From assembly GCA_020064725.1 (NCBI GenBank), contig JAGTWJ010000002.1, forward strand, positions 1,922,001 to 1,986,000: DNA of 64,000 nt, given 5' to 3'. Each line of letters opens with the position of its first letter. Within the stretch, counting starts at the first letter, position 1. The DNA is from Drechslerella dactyloides. Taxonomy: Eukaryota > Ascomycota > Orbiliomycetes > Orbiliales > Orbiliaceae. The notes under the pieces were generated by a model. That model saw nothing but the letters and a program-made list of their open reading frames with translations, had not been told where the DNA came from and did no database searches. Of this stretch, positions 22,759-34,350 are shown one piece after another. Both the position numbers and the translations under genes were made by a program.

Positions 22759-25436
22759 AAAGTGCGATGTTTCTTTCCTTTCCCTCTTTCCTCATGAACG
22801 ATGTTACGCCTCCGCTTTACGCTGGTGTTATTCTAGAAAGTTGCTCGCTCATGCATACGTGCCGTCTCCGCTGGGATGTTGATAGTTCTATATCGGCGCA
22901 TTCAATGGTGGTTGTTCAAGAAATGAAGGTCGTCCCTTGTCATTACTGCTTTCTGCGGAGCTGGTGCGTCCCAGGCTAGTTTTGGGACCCAGCACTCGCT
23001 ACCGCCGACACCTTTTTGTGCAGGGTGGGCTTGCCATATCATTCGAATCAGCAGGCGCGATTCCCGAGGTAAACCCGTGGTTTCCCGATTCTTCTTCAAT
23101 ACCTTTCGATTCTTATTCTTCCCTTCATTTCTCTTATCCACCATACTTTGATCGTAATTCTCGCTGTTGGCCTTGAAAACATTTCCTTCCTTCTTTCTTT
23201 TCTTTCTATTCCTTTTTTTTGTTGGGGCTTTTAGCGGGCGAGATATAGATATTCTTTAGTCGAGATCTACGATGGGTCCATAGTGTCTTTTTCTTCTTCT
23301 TTTCTTTCCCCTCAAGAGACGTATGGCTCTCTCTCTTTTGTCTATGACGCAGCCCTGAGGCTCTATTTCCTCGCCCATGTACGATAGTTGAAGCAGAGAG
23401 CGGGAGACACAAATAAATATAAGTACTCTATTCTACACACATCTGATACCCCCCCAATAGGGATTTAATAACCTATCCGCCACACGTCGTCCCAGATGCC
23501 GGACGGGTGTGACTTGACTAGGGAGCGGGTGGAACTAGCTCTCACGGCCTTATCTGTAGACTAGCACGCTGGAAAGCGAGTACTTTACTTACCTAGTAGG
23601 CATACACTAGATCACGCTCTCTGTACTTAAGCAAGTCTTGCCAAGGGAAATAGTAGCATTTTGCCCGGTACTCCCTGAATAGGGTGCTTTCTGGCGATTG
23701 TGTGCACTGGATATAAGCTTTTGAAATGCCGCCACAATTTCTTGCGATCGCGAGTGCGCATTGCATTGGCAAGCGGTCGCGAATGTTCCGGCAACTTGCA
23801 ACTTGGCAGCATCGGAGCCGGGCATTGGACGGAGGGCTTATTACGAGTGACGAGGGGCCTGTCCTCTGTGCACTCGGACACCAGCTGCATTGTGCGACGG
23901 GGTCCGAGCCTGGGAGAGCGACCTTCCGAATGCATAAGGCAATTACGTCTCGAGCAGACCACCAACCCGGGCCGATTGCACATTGCGGCCAGGCGGGCAG
24001 GGCTGATGAGCACCATTCCGACGCCGTGAGGGACTCGACTAACTGCTCCGAGCATGTGCTGGAACGGACCAGCAGAAAATTTTCTTCATTTAAACAGAGT
24101 GGGAGCGTCATTCCACCCTTGTACCATGTCGACACACCCACGTCCGGGGTGCTCGAGCGCTGTCCAATACACGAGACGTTGCAACGTGGATTGGTAAAGT
24201 GCATGTGTGCGTGGAATCGAATTCTGGACGGAGGGGGCTCCATACTCCATCCGCAGCGGTGAAATGAAGGGGAAATGATGGGGAGCATGCCAGCTGGAGA
24301 GCACAGTATGTGCGAGATGATTGCTTCGAGACTCGGCAGCATTCATGCGGACGCGGCAACAGCTGGCTCGTGGACCCGGCGGCGCGTGCTTGGCGGGCGT
24401 GCTCCCGTATTGTTTTGGTTTCGCCCGTCCTTTCTTTTCGGCAGCGCGATGCCATGCAGGCAGGCTGAGCTGGGTAATTTATCCTTCCGGGGGAGTTCGC
24501 GTTCTTGGGTCAATGCGGACCGCCCACACGCACACGCACATGTCCAGCACGCCAGCACGCCGCCCTCCTGGCGTCGTAAGTAAGTAGCGTAGTATTAGCG
24601 TCGCAGCGTCGCAGCGTCGTGGGAAAAGTGCCTCCTGGGGAGCGGTCACTCGCCCGGGCCAAGAGCATCGCGGAGCCGGCTCGGCTGCTGGGGCACGGAG
24701 CAGGAAGGGAGAGGCAGAGGCATTGCGCCGTCGAAGCATCGTGCATCGCGCCCGCATGAGACGGCCGGCGAGCGGAGGCCCGTTAGCAGCATGATCCATC
24801 CGAGGCGGGCGCATGAGGGCATTCGCTCGCACCTTGATTCGCTCGTCCGTTCGAGTTCGTGCGTCGTGGGCGAGCGTCGTGGTCGGGACGCCTGGCGAAG
24901 GGCGGCAGATGGAAGCGACGGCGGCGGTGGGCCCGGTGGCATTTTATTTTTATATTTGATCGCGGCGCATTGCATTTTATTTATCACCCTCCCCCCACAG
25001 CACCGCACCTTTTGGGCTCCCTTTTCCCTCTCGCTCGCTCCTTTCCCTCTCCTCCATCCATCATCACCACCATCATCGTCATCATCACCACCACCACCAC
25101 CATCACCACCACCGACCTCGCCCTCAAACCCTCCCATCGTAAACCCTCCGTCGTCCTCGCCTCCCCGGAATCGACGCATTCGCTTGTTGTTGATTCGATC
25201 GCTCGATCCGACTCGACTCGACTCAACTGCCGACGGACGCCTGCAGATTGCCGCCGCTGCTGTCTCTCGCTCCCTCTCCCTTCCGCTTCGGACACCGCCA
25301 GCACCGCGACCCAGCCCGCCGTCGAGCACATCCACAAGCTGCCTTTACCCAATCTGCATTCTCGCCCCCGTAGTCGCAATATATATAAGCTCTGAGCCTT
25401 CTTTGGCTGCTGCCGTCGGCACACCGTCTCACAAAC
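22759..25436. other. long intergenic region
   Basis: At 2.7 kb it lies between two plus-strand genes. It should hold the 3' region of the upstream gene (T-rich tracts near 23200-23320) and the promoter and leader of the next. The longest frame, 249 codons on minus at 24342-23593, is cysteine/serine-rich without motif and is treated as chance. A CAT/CAC repeat lies near its right end. Confidence 0.55.
25057..25112. repeat. CAT/CAC trinucleotide repeat
   Basis: The plus strand is an interrupted run of CAT, CAC and CGT triplets in the presumed 5' leader of the proline-rich membrane protein gene. It causes several artificial histidine- or glycine/aspartate-rich frames. Confidence 0.85.
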
Positions 25437-26990
25437 ATGTCAGACACAGGTACGGCCGAAACCCCTTTGCTTTCCCCCGTCTGATTCAGCCGTGGCCTTG
25501 TAATGCTCACCAGACCGTCCGTCTTTTCGTCTTCCTCGACGACAGCCGCTCCAACTTCTCCGACGGGCCCGCCGGCCGGTCAGACGACGGCCCCACCACC
25601 GGCTTCGACCGCTCCTCCGAGCAGTCCTTCGAACCCGCCTCCGTCGTCGGCCCCGCCGCCCCCTTCCTCGGAACCACCCCCGAGCCCTACCCCGGATCCC
25701 CCGTCGCAGCCCCCATCCAGCTCTCCCACGCCGGATCCGGCCACTTCTTCACCGCCGCCGCCGCCGCCGCCACCACCGCCAGCGTCTACAACGGATGCCC
25801 CTCCGCCAGCATCAAGTCCACCCCCAGATTCGACAACAGCTCCTCCTCCGCCGCCAACTTCAACTCCGGTCACCGTAATCACGGTCACACCGAGCAGCGT
25901 ACCGGATGACACAACCGTCACCGTCACAACGACATCCCTCAACACCAACCAGCCGTCCTCAACCCCCGGCCTCAGCTCGACATCGCGCTCCTCGTCCTCA
26001 TCAACATCCTCCAATCTTTCACCTACCGCCTTGCCCGTCACGGGCGGCGGTGGCCTGAGCCAGCCCGCGAAAATTGCCATCGCGATCATCATTCCTATAT
26101 TTGCCGTCGTGGTGATTGCATTCCTGGGTATCTTCTTCTGGCGGAGGTACAAAAACCGCAAGGACAGCGAGGAGATGCGACGGAAGGAGGTTGAGGAATA
26201 TGGATACAACCCCAACAACGATGCTTCCCCCTCCGGCGGGGCTGTCCTGGGGGCTGGCACTATCGGAAGCCATGGCGGCGAGATGGCTGAATCCGACGGC
26301 ACCGGCTATCGTGGCTGGGGCAGCACTGCAGGCGGTCGCAAGCCATCCGGACCACTGTCGGCTAGTGCAGGTACCAGCACCGCGAATCCCGGATACAACA
26401 AAGCTTCCTACATGGAAGGTGGGATGGCTAGCATGCAGCCACAGTATACGCCTCCGTCGCAACCTGAACTGTACGGCTCGCCCGTCGGTTCTGCTGCCGT
26501 TCCCGCAGTCGCAGGTGCCGGTGCAATCGGCGTTGCGGAATCCGAGGATCCAAAAATCCAGAGCCCGGATAGACACTCCAAGTCGCCTGTGCTTTCCAGT
26601 CCGACACAGCGACCGAGCACTGCGGATTCCAGCACGATCGGTGCAGCGGCGATAACGGGGCCGAGCGAATTGGACGACGGGTTGCATCGGGGCGACTCGG
26701 TGGCTTCATCACGCTACACCAATGCAACCCGTCGCTCGGACGGCAGCGAGCATCATGTCATCACCACCGGTAACGGCTACATGACAAATTACCAATCGGT
26801 TGACGGCAACGACTACTACAACGATGTCGCCAACCCTTATGCCCCAGAGCATGACTACGGTAATCCAGCGGCCCCGCCGATGATTCAGCAAGTCGGGGCT
26901 CGACGGAATACTAGAATTGAGAATCCCGCGGACAGTCACTATGCCCAGATGCCTCGGCAGGGCAACAGCGGAATCGCTCAAAATTTCTAA
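25437..26990 (+). CDS. proline-rich single-pass membrane protein
   Basis: Two exons, 25437-25449 and 25546-26990; 485 residues. The first coding exon has only 13 bases (MSDT plus one base). The acceptor at 25544-25545 is the only nearby one that fits this phase; an ATG-initiated frame from 25503 without the intron is the alternative. Residues 5-120 are almost only Pro, Ser, Thr and Ala, with a run of over ten prolines; 120-178 is Ser/Thr-rich with VTVITVTP. One transmembrane helix lies at about 181-203 (IAIAIIIPIFAVVVIAFLGIFF), then WRRYKNRK and a cytosolic disordered tail with YGYNPNND and GTGYRGWG. The layout is that of fungal Mid2-like wall-stress sensors, but there is no signal peptide, so a sensor role is inference. 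Confidence 0.8.
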
Positions 26991-28646
26991 TGCTCATGTA
27001 TCCCACACACCACCCTAATATACCCGCTTCCCCCATATACGATCATTCAATTTTTTTTTGTTCATCGGACTACCTTTCTCTTCATCGATTGGTTCTCTCC
27101 GCTCCCCTTTGTCACATTATCGCACATCCCCTTCCCCGTGCCACGGCCGATACCACATGCGTATAATACTGCCTCTCTGTGGCCCCTCAATTATCAACTA
27201 GGAAATAAATCGGCTCGCTTCATTGTGCTTCATCATGGCTTTTTTTTTTTTGTGTTTTTTTGTGTTTTTGGCTTTTGTCTGTTGATTGATGGATTATATG
27301 CATCAGGTCATCCTCGTCTACGCTCCAGTGTATTACATATTTTCATTTTCTACGAATTTCGTGGGCATTTTCAATCATGTGGTTCTCATGCTTGCTTCCG
27401 AACCACCTCGGTCACCCCACCGCTTTCCTTCCCCCGTTCCACCCGCTCGGCTTCGTCCCCCGATACAACCACATAGCTACTTTTCATTCATCTGTCAATA
27501 TTCGCCTTCATCGTACAATACAACATTGCTTGCAACCCTTTTCCTGTTTCCGACTGCTGGTCTTCCACCTTTTTTTTTTTTTTTTTTTTCGTTCGGGAGA
27601 AAAAACTTGCGGGACATTGATTCATGGACATGGACATTATTGATATTGCAGTACCATATACTTGCTGTTATCCGCATCTTGCTTGACTGCTTTTTGTTCA
27701 AATTGCTACGCCTGACCACACTCGGATTCTAATTCTCTTTTTCTTTCTTTCTTTTTCTTTTACTCCGTTTCCTTATTCTTATTGGGCCCGGGGCTCCCTT
27801 TTGGTGGGGGGAGAGTTGGAGGACCAGATGGACTTAATGATAGTAATAGCAACCGAAAAGAATGTTCTTCATGCTAGCCTGACAGCCAAGCCTGCGTGCC
27901 CTTGTCCCCTCGTCCCCTCGTCATCGTGAGCGTCGTGAGGTGTGAACGAATGCCTGCATACCGAAGTGCCGGCGTGGCGAGGCGGGGCGGGCTGATTGGT
28001 CCGCCGCGGAGGGACCGCTGAGTCAGCAGGCAGCCGGAGGAGCCCGCCGCAAGCAGAAGAAGCAGAAGAAGCAGCCTGTCCCTGGCCCAGCTTCCCTACC
28101 GGACGGCTCCTCAGTGACGGACCAGCCTCGTCCGAATGGACGGATACCTTCGACCGCTCTGCCCTGTCGCTAGTCCAGTCGACGTTTCCTGCGCCGTGTT
28201 TCGCTGCCGGGTCAGCGAGAGCCCCTCCGAACGCAACAGCCGGCCCCGTCGAACAAGCTTCGAGCACCGCTCCCTCCGTCTCTCCATCCTCCTCCTCCCA
28301 TCTCAGCGGCGGCTCTGCAGTCATCATCACCACCCGCGTCCCGCTGCCCGTCCTGCTCCCGTTCCCTTTGCGTGCTCGCGATAGACGAAGACGATAGGGC
28401 CGTTTGACCGGTACAACCACCCACAGCTCGCCAACGACCCCTCGTCCATCAATCCCGAACTGCGACTGGGTGGACCTCTGTTGCGTGACCAACAGCCAGC
28501 GTGTGTCAGCAGTGTATCGGAGTCCCTACACGATACACGGCCGGGCCGGGCTCGATTCGCGTTTTTCTATCCTTCTTTCGGCGCGTCGCCTCGAACACTA
28601 GTCATCATTATCGATAACTATATAATTACAACATCTCTCCGCCAAA
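26991..28646. other. intergenic region with PHO81 leader
   Basis: The left part is T-rich with poly-T runs (27237-27275, 27570-27589) and should contain the 3' end of the upstream gene. The right part (27890-28640) is GC-rich and is the likely promoter and 5' leader of the PHO81-like gene. Frames here have no motifs. A small GCAGAAGAA repeat lies at 28051-28074. Confidence 0.55.
27570..27589. repeat. poly-T tract
   Basis: Twenty consecutive T on the plus strand in the 3' flank of the proline-rich membrane protein gene. Confidence 0.9.
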
Positions 28647-31600
28647 ATGTGGGATCCCGGTCGCTCTCCACCCCGTATTGCTGGCGCCGTACCACTGCAG
28701 GGTAGAACGTAGCTGATAGCGGACATTCGGCTCGTAGGAAGTTTGGCAAGCACTTGCAAAAGCGACAGTTAGAGATACCCGAGTACGCTGCAAGCTTTGT
28801 CAATTATAAAGGCCTGAAGAAGGTGGAGCTCTCTTTCCATCCATTACCCCGTCTCTTGACATAAATGCAACAGCTCGTTTCACAAGTTCTCGCATGCTGA
28901 TTGGTGCCCCGCATCATCTGTTCAATCCAGTTGATAAAGCAACTTGCTTCCAGCTCCAGAAGCATCCGCTCAGGAACAAGCCTACCACTCCGCACGCCCG
29001 AAGGAGAGACGCTTAATGATCCGCAGGCTGCCCTTCATGCAAACAAGACGACATTTTTCTTCAGACTCGTAAGCCGTCGTCCGAAGGCTGAAGTCTTCAT
29101 AATCGTCTGCACAGAAATTTGAACTTGGCTGAAACGCCCGCCGCAGGATCGCGAGATCGAGAAAGTCAACGCTTTCTATCTCCAGAAACAGGATGAGGTA
29201 CGACCCAAAACCTATGCTCTATCGATTGTTTCTAGTTCATACGCTAGCTAATACGAACGACTCCCTCCAGTTGACAGTGCGCCTGCGCACCCTGATCGAA
29301 AAGAAAGATGCAATACAACTTAGAACAGATGCTGCGGCGAGAAGTTCAGCCGTACTCGTCACCCTGCAAGAAGGTTTCCACCAATTTGGTGGTGATCTGA
29401 ACAAGTTGCAGGTATGAGGCTAGCTGTTCAAGTTTCAGCACGTCAGAGCTTGATTGGTTAACTTGCATCCCGGCCGTAGCAATTTGTCGAACTAAACGCA
29501 ACGGGTTTTTCAAAGATATTAAAAAAGGTATTATGTCTCCCTCGTACCCTCTTTCCCCCCAACCTGAGCGTCTCGCAAGATGGAGAGCGAAATGCACATT
29601 TCCTCGAATCAGAAAAAAGAAATAAAAATCTGGAATAAAGGACGTTGATTCCAAATATGTTCTGACAACCGACAGTGGGACAAATCCTCTAAAGTAAGTT
29701 TTTGTAAATATAGGCCTGGGGACCGCTTGGAATCATCTGGATCTTAACGCTCCGCCCCTAGTCTCGAACCAAAGAGCTCTACCTATCTAGAGCTATCGAA
29801 GTGCAGCCATGTTTCAACCGAGATGTTATCAGCGAATTGTCCGATAGAGCCACAACGAGCCTGCTAGAGCTAGAAGCCTGGGCGGAAGGGGAGAGTATCA
29901 CATTCAGCAAGGACGCCACTCCTACCGGAACTAACCAGGTAGAGTCGACCTATATCGACTCCCAGGCGGAGCTATCCCGAGCGATATCTTCGAAGAATCC
30001 GAAATTACTGTCCGATGCAATAAGCACGCTGGAGTCATCGCCCACGGGACCGGAAATACTGACCCGCGGCTTTCTCTCGGCGATTGCGGAGGCTTCCGAG
30101 GAGTGTTTGGTAGAGTTGGCAAAATCAGGCTGCGTCGACCTCAAAGCCAAGGATGAGATTAACGAGAGAAATGCGTTGCATGAAGCCGCAAATGCTGGGA
30201 GACGATGCATCATCGGAATGCTTCTGTCCGCAGGCGTGGACGTCGGACAATCCGACGCATACGGAAGACTGCCTCTTCATTATGCCGCGATGCATGGCCA
30301 TGTGGATATTCTGGGAGCACTCCTTACCGCTAACCCTAAAACGCTGGACAGCATGGACTTGGACAACTTCACTCCGTTGATTCATGCGCTCCACCACGAT
30401 CAGCTATCAAGCGTCAAGGCTCTGATAGAGCACAAGGCGAGGATCAACCCAACCAGCGATAAGGATTATATCCCACTGAACTTGGCTTGCCAACACGACT
30501 TGATCGCGATCGCGGAGATTCTCCTCAGCAATGGAGCCCAAATCCTGCCTGATGCCGAAGGTCTCTTCCCTCAGCACCACGTAGCCCGCCGCCGAAGTGC
30601 ATCATCTCTTCTTGTGACGCTCAAGTCCTTTGGTGCAAACCTCAATGAGTTTGACAAGCTGAATGGGTGGACTCCAATGATCCATGCCGCGAGCGAAGGG
30701 AACATTGAGAACCTAAAGGTTCTTCTCAGCTCTGGTGCCCGACTCGATCTTTTGGACGAGAAGAACCTCTCGGCTCTGTACTACTCCGCCTGGGAAGGTC
30801 ACCTGGAGTGTATGAAGATTATTTTCGACGCAGGCGGTACTCTCGGGGTGGATGCCATGGATCTACCGATTATTCGGCCCTCGCCAGCATCTACTCAGTC
30901 AAGTGCTCAAATGATACTGGATGCGGATGGCATCCCGGATCTTGCTCTTCCTCCACCCATTCTGCCTCTGCGACGATACGGGCATAATTTCCTAGATAAA
31001 AATACATTCGTTCAGCTTACCTTCAGCGAAAAGGCTTCGGACGCGGTTTTCTTCTACCAGCAAGGGAAATACCCAGCGGCCAGGTTGATGGTGTCTTCGA
31101 AATCATCAGACGTCATCTCAAAAAATATGTTGCTGCCTCTCGCGGACGACGCAAAGATTGTATCCTTCCAGATTGACTCGCTGGAGGCCTTCGCCATAGA
31201 CTTCGACATCTTTGCTACATTTGGCACAAAAATGATTGCCAGGGCCGTTGCGCTGTCACAAATATTCAACACTACGAACAGCAGCGGGCACTGCGCTCTA
31301 CCTCTCTACGACTCCAGGTCTCGCGTCATCGGTCAGCTGTCCTTCGACTTCTTGATCATCAAGCCGTTTGGGGGCGTTCCTCTAGAGATGACCCATTTTG
31401 CACCATATTGGAAGGCTACAAGCCAGTTCGACTCTCGACCACTTATCACCGGCTCTTCCCTATCGGGCGATTACGTCCGCTTATTTGTCCAAGTTACCAG
31501 AGACGACGTTCCCGTGCTGTTTCCATCGTGGACAGTGCAATACTGCGGTATCGATATCCCGATCGGCTCACTCACACTGGCGCAATTCAAGTTTATAAAG

Positions 31601-32464
31601 TCCAAATTATCCGAAAAATCGGAAGCGGAAACGAAGGAAGAGATTCTTAATTTTGCATCCCTGGAAGAGCTCTATAGCAAAATGCAGACGTCCTTCCTGT
31701 CGCTCGAAGAAGCATTGGCTATGCTCCCGATTGAGATCAATCTAAACTTGCACGTTTTGTATCCGAACAAGGATGAGATACAAGAGAAGAATCTATCAGC
31801 CATCCCGGGTCCAAATCGCTACGTGGATGACATTCTCGACACCGTGTTCCATCATGCAAGGCAGATAAGAGAAGAGGCGCCAGAAGCTGCCCGGTCAGTC
31901 ATGTTTTCCGGATTCGAGCCGAACGTTTGCACTGCACTAAATTGGAAGCAACCGAACTGTAAGTATTCTCGCCCACGGACCAATGATGTGAACCACCATG
32001 CTCAGACAGAGAATTCACACCACGTTTTAGATCCGGTTTTCTTCTGCAATGGGCTGAGCGAAACAGACCTCGCATCAGCGCACTATTCGCGCTCCGATCC
32101 GGAACTTGTCAAGTACCGAAGCGTGTCACCGATGTCAACCAAAGAGGCTGTCAGATTAGCTAAAAACAACAACTTAATGGGGCTGATATGCTCCGGGAAA
32201 CTTCTGGTGGGTCGACGTTTTTTCCATGCCCTTCAAGTTGGGCGTCACATCATAACAGAATTCAAGCGCTCATACTTCTCGTTCGTTACCTAGGAAATGG
32301 TCCCTGCTTTAACGCACAGCGTCAAAGCCGAAGGGCTTGTCTTGATATCACAAGCACCCGACTCTGTTGCAGCATATTCCCCACCACCCTCTCTAATGAA
32401 TTCGGTTGACGGCGTTTTTTTGAATGGAGGTATTCTTAGATTCAACGAGACTATTGATGTGTAG
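28647..32464 (+). CDS. PHO81: PHO81/NUC-2-like phosphate regulator (SPX, ankyrin, GDPD-like)
   Basis: Ten exons: 28647-28648, 28738-28822, 28931-29068, 29147-29197, 29271-29411, 29480-29527, 29676-29693, 29762-31958, 32031-32206, 32294-32464; 1008 residues. In fungi this protein senses phosphate state and inhibits the Pho80-Pho85-type cyclin/kinase. Seen: SPX domain (about 1-200) beginning KFGKHLQKRQLEIPEYAASF, ankyrin repeats (about 295-545; NALHEAANAGRR, GRLPLHYAAMHGHVDIL, TPLIHALHHDQ), and a C-terminal glycerophosphodiesterase-like domain (about 720-1005) in which the catalytic HRG is replaced (LITGSSLSGDYVRLF), so it is probably non-enzymatic. No in-frame ATG precedes KFGK in its exon; the start codon seems to be split, AT at 28647-28648 and G at 28738. 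Exon 7 has 18 bases. Confidence 0.92.
28649..28737 (+). other. intron that appears to split the PHO81 start codon
   Basis: GTGGGATCC..GGCTCGTAG, 89 bases. Removing it joins AT to G and gives M-KFGK, the normal SPX N-terminus. The frame of the second exon is closed by a stop at 28703-28705 with no ATG after it, so translation must begin upstream of the junction. The donor (GTGGGA) is weak. Confidence 0.65.
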
Positions 32465-32910
32465 CTGTTACGCTCGTTCCTATTTTGCTTTCTTTTGGAG
32501 CGGGACTCTCCTTTTGGGATTTTGGTTAAGACGTACCGCGCCGGAATTTTAGAAGGATGAAGTGGCCAGTTCTGTTTTTTTTTTTTTTTTTTGCTATGCG
32601 CGACGGGTGTAACTGATAAACGTACTATTTTCCGCAACTTTTGATTCCTACCTGTATATCTGCCTTGTTCTCGTCGTCCAATAGTGACCATACGAGGCGT
32701 TTTATTACGTATGCAGTATACTAGATAGCCGCCGTGGCGGATGTACATACGGATGCCTAGAACGTAGGATGTCATGTTGATGCATGAATTTTTGTATGTA
32801 CGTACGTACGGGACATGTATAGAGAATCCTTATATACAAGCCTTTGATGGCAATATAGTGTACAACGTCGGGCGACGTCAGCCATCGCGCCCGCGATCGA
32901 GGCGGTTTGT
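32465..32910. other. convergent 3' region between PHO81 and COA1
   Basis: A 446-base gap between facing stop codons, with an 18-base T run at 32575-32592. No supported gene. Confidence 0.6.
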
Positions 32911-33816
32911 TTAGGCGTCCAGCATTGTCTCGTCCGTCAGCAAATTCAGGACCCGTCCATCGGGCGTCTCCAAATCCCATCTCTGCGTCCTGAACTACAG
33001 CGCCGTTCACAAAGCGTAAGCGCAAGTTCTCGACCCACACGTCATCATTTCACGCGGACATGTGCATAACGTGAAGAAGGGCTCGTAAAAAAAAAAAAAG
33101 CAAGAAAAAAAGAAGACTTACCTTTCCCATCTTGCCGCCTTCTCTCACGCAGGTAAAGTGCACAATACCCTCACCTCTGGTTCCCCTGACCTTGTACGAG
33201 ATGTCGATGCGGCCGTGTAGCTGGTCCATGGTGCCGTGGATCCACGGGATCGTCTTGGCCTTGAACGAGATCTCGTCGCCGAGGACGGCGCGGGCGTCCG
33301 GGCTGACGCGCAGGGCGTACAGGGTCGAGGAGACGACGGAGGACGAGGAGCGCTGGTAGTTGAATAGCAGATTGGCGGCGACGTACATTGACAGCAGGAA
33401 GAGCGGGAAGTGGATGAGGTATCCGCGTTTCGGGGCGACGTCTGTATGCATGTATGTTTAGATGGATCGACGATTGCAGGGTTAGTGACGCTGAGGATTC
33501 AATTGGCTGTAGCTATGCATGCATTATGACGGTGCGGGATGATGTTTCTTCGAGAACAGCATATGCATATGTATATGGGGGAGGTGCTATAGGCAGGTCA
33601 ATTCGCACCTGGTAGTTCCCTATCCGCGCTTCGCTCGAGGAGTGGCGGTCCGCCCTCCTTCGGGGCGGCGATGATGGTCCTTCGCGACACAAACGATGGC
33701 GGGTGCCGCCGTGGCGCTGGAAGCAGCGGCCGCCTGCAGGGGAAGATGCATGGCCTCAGTGACGGCGGGAGGCGATTGGCGGCGACGGCCAGCCGGGACA
33801 GCGCTGGCCGCGACAT
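32911..33816 (-). CDS. COA1: cytochrome c oxidase assembly factor 1
   Basis: Three exons, 33816-33609, 33441-33122, 32994-32911; 203 residues (yeast Coa1 has 197). Coa1 is an inner-membrane protein that acts with Shy1 and Mss51 in maturing Cox1. Seen: an arginine/proline-rich N-terminus with no acidic residue in the first 45 (mitochondrial presequence), KEGGPPLLERSADRELP, one transmembrane helix at about 78-95 (LIHFPLFLLSMYVAANLLF), then the Coa1 domain: SSVVSSTLYALRVSPDARA, VLGDEISFKAKTIPWIHGTM and DQLHGRIDISYKVRGTRGEG. Phases at both introns agree. It converges on PHO81 and is followed upstream by the CHY/RING gene on the same strand. Confidence 0.92.
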
Positions 33817-34350
33817 GGCTCGGAGGTGGGCAGAAGATCCAGATCGAGGTCGAGTCCAGGTGGGATGATATCAAGATATGCCCGGTGTGGTGAACGCTTT
33901 GGGTGGTCGACTGCTTGGCGCGCACAGTCCACAATTTACTGGTCCCCAGATTGTACGTTTTACGAACGCGCACGACGACAGTAGAATTGATGACGGCATG
34001 AAAAAGAACGAAACAGCCATGGCATCGGCCTCAATGAATGCATTAGTGACCGAATGAAAACGAAGAAGCAAAACGCCGACGGACACTGCTCTGCTTAAAA
34101 CAAGAACAAGGAAAACTGGCCATATCCCGTGCAAATCAACAATTATCAACCCAACCCATGATGCTTGCATGCAATGCTGTCTCCGAATTATAACCCTCGG
34201 CCGTCTCCCAGAACAGGACAAAAAAAAAAAAAAAAAAAAAAAGACCATGTAGAGCTCATCAACCGATGTAATTACACACAGGGCTAAAGGTTCATCGCGT
34301 GTCGTAGAAAGGTCGTGGGGACGCCCGCCTCGCTGTCCTGCAGGTGTAGC
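33817..34350. other. gap between the CHY/RING gene and COA1
   Basis: A 534-base region holding the COA1 promoter and the 3' end of the CHY/RING gene. It has a 23-base A run at 34220-34242. The overlapping minus frames are chance frames. Confidence 0.55.

Noticed and set aside
23593..24342. 249-codon minus frame
   Set aside because: Cys/Ser-rich with no domain, overlapped by plus frames of similar length; treated as chance in a GC-rich gap.
24791..25909. 372-codon plus frame overlapping the proline-rich gene
   Set aside because: It is a second frame through the CAT/CCG-rich leader and the start of the real gene, with low-complexity composition. The other frame gives a transmembrane helix and a family-like layout.
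25580..26302. 240-codon minus frame with long glycine runs
   Set aside because: It is the antisense of the proline-rich repeat: prolines in one strand give glycines in the other. No other evidence.
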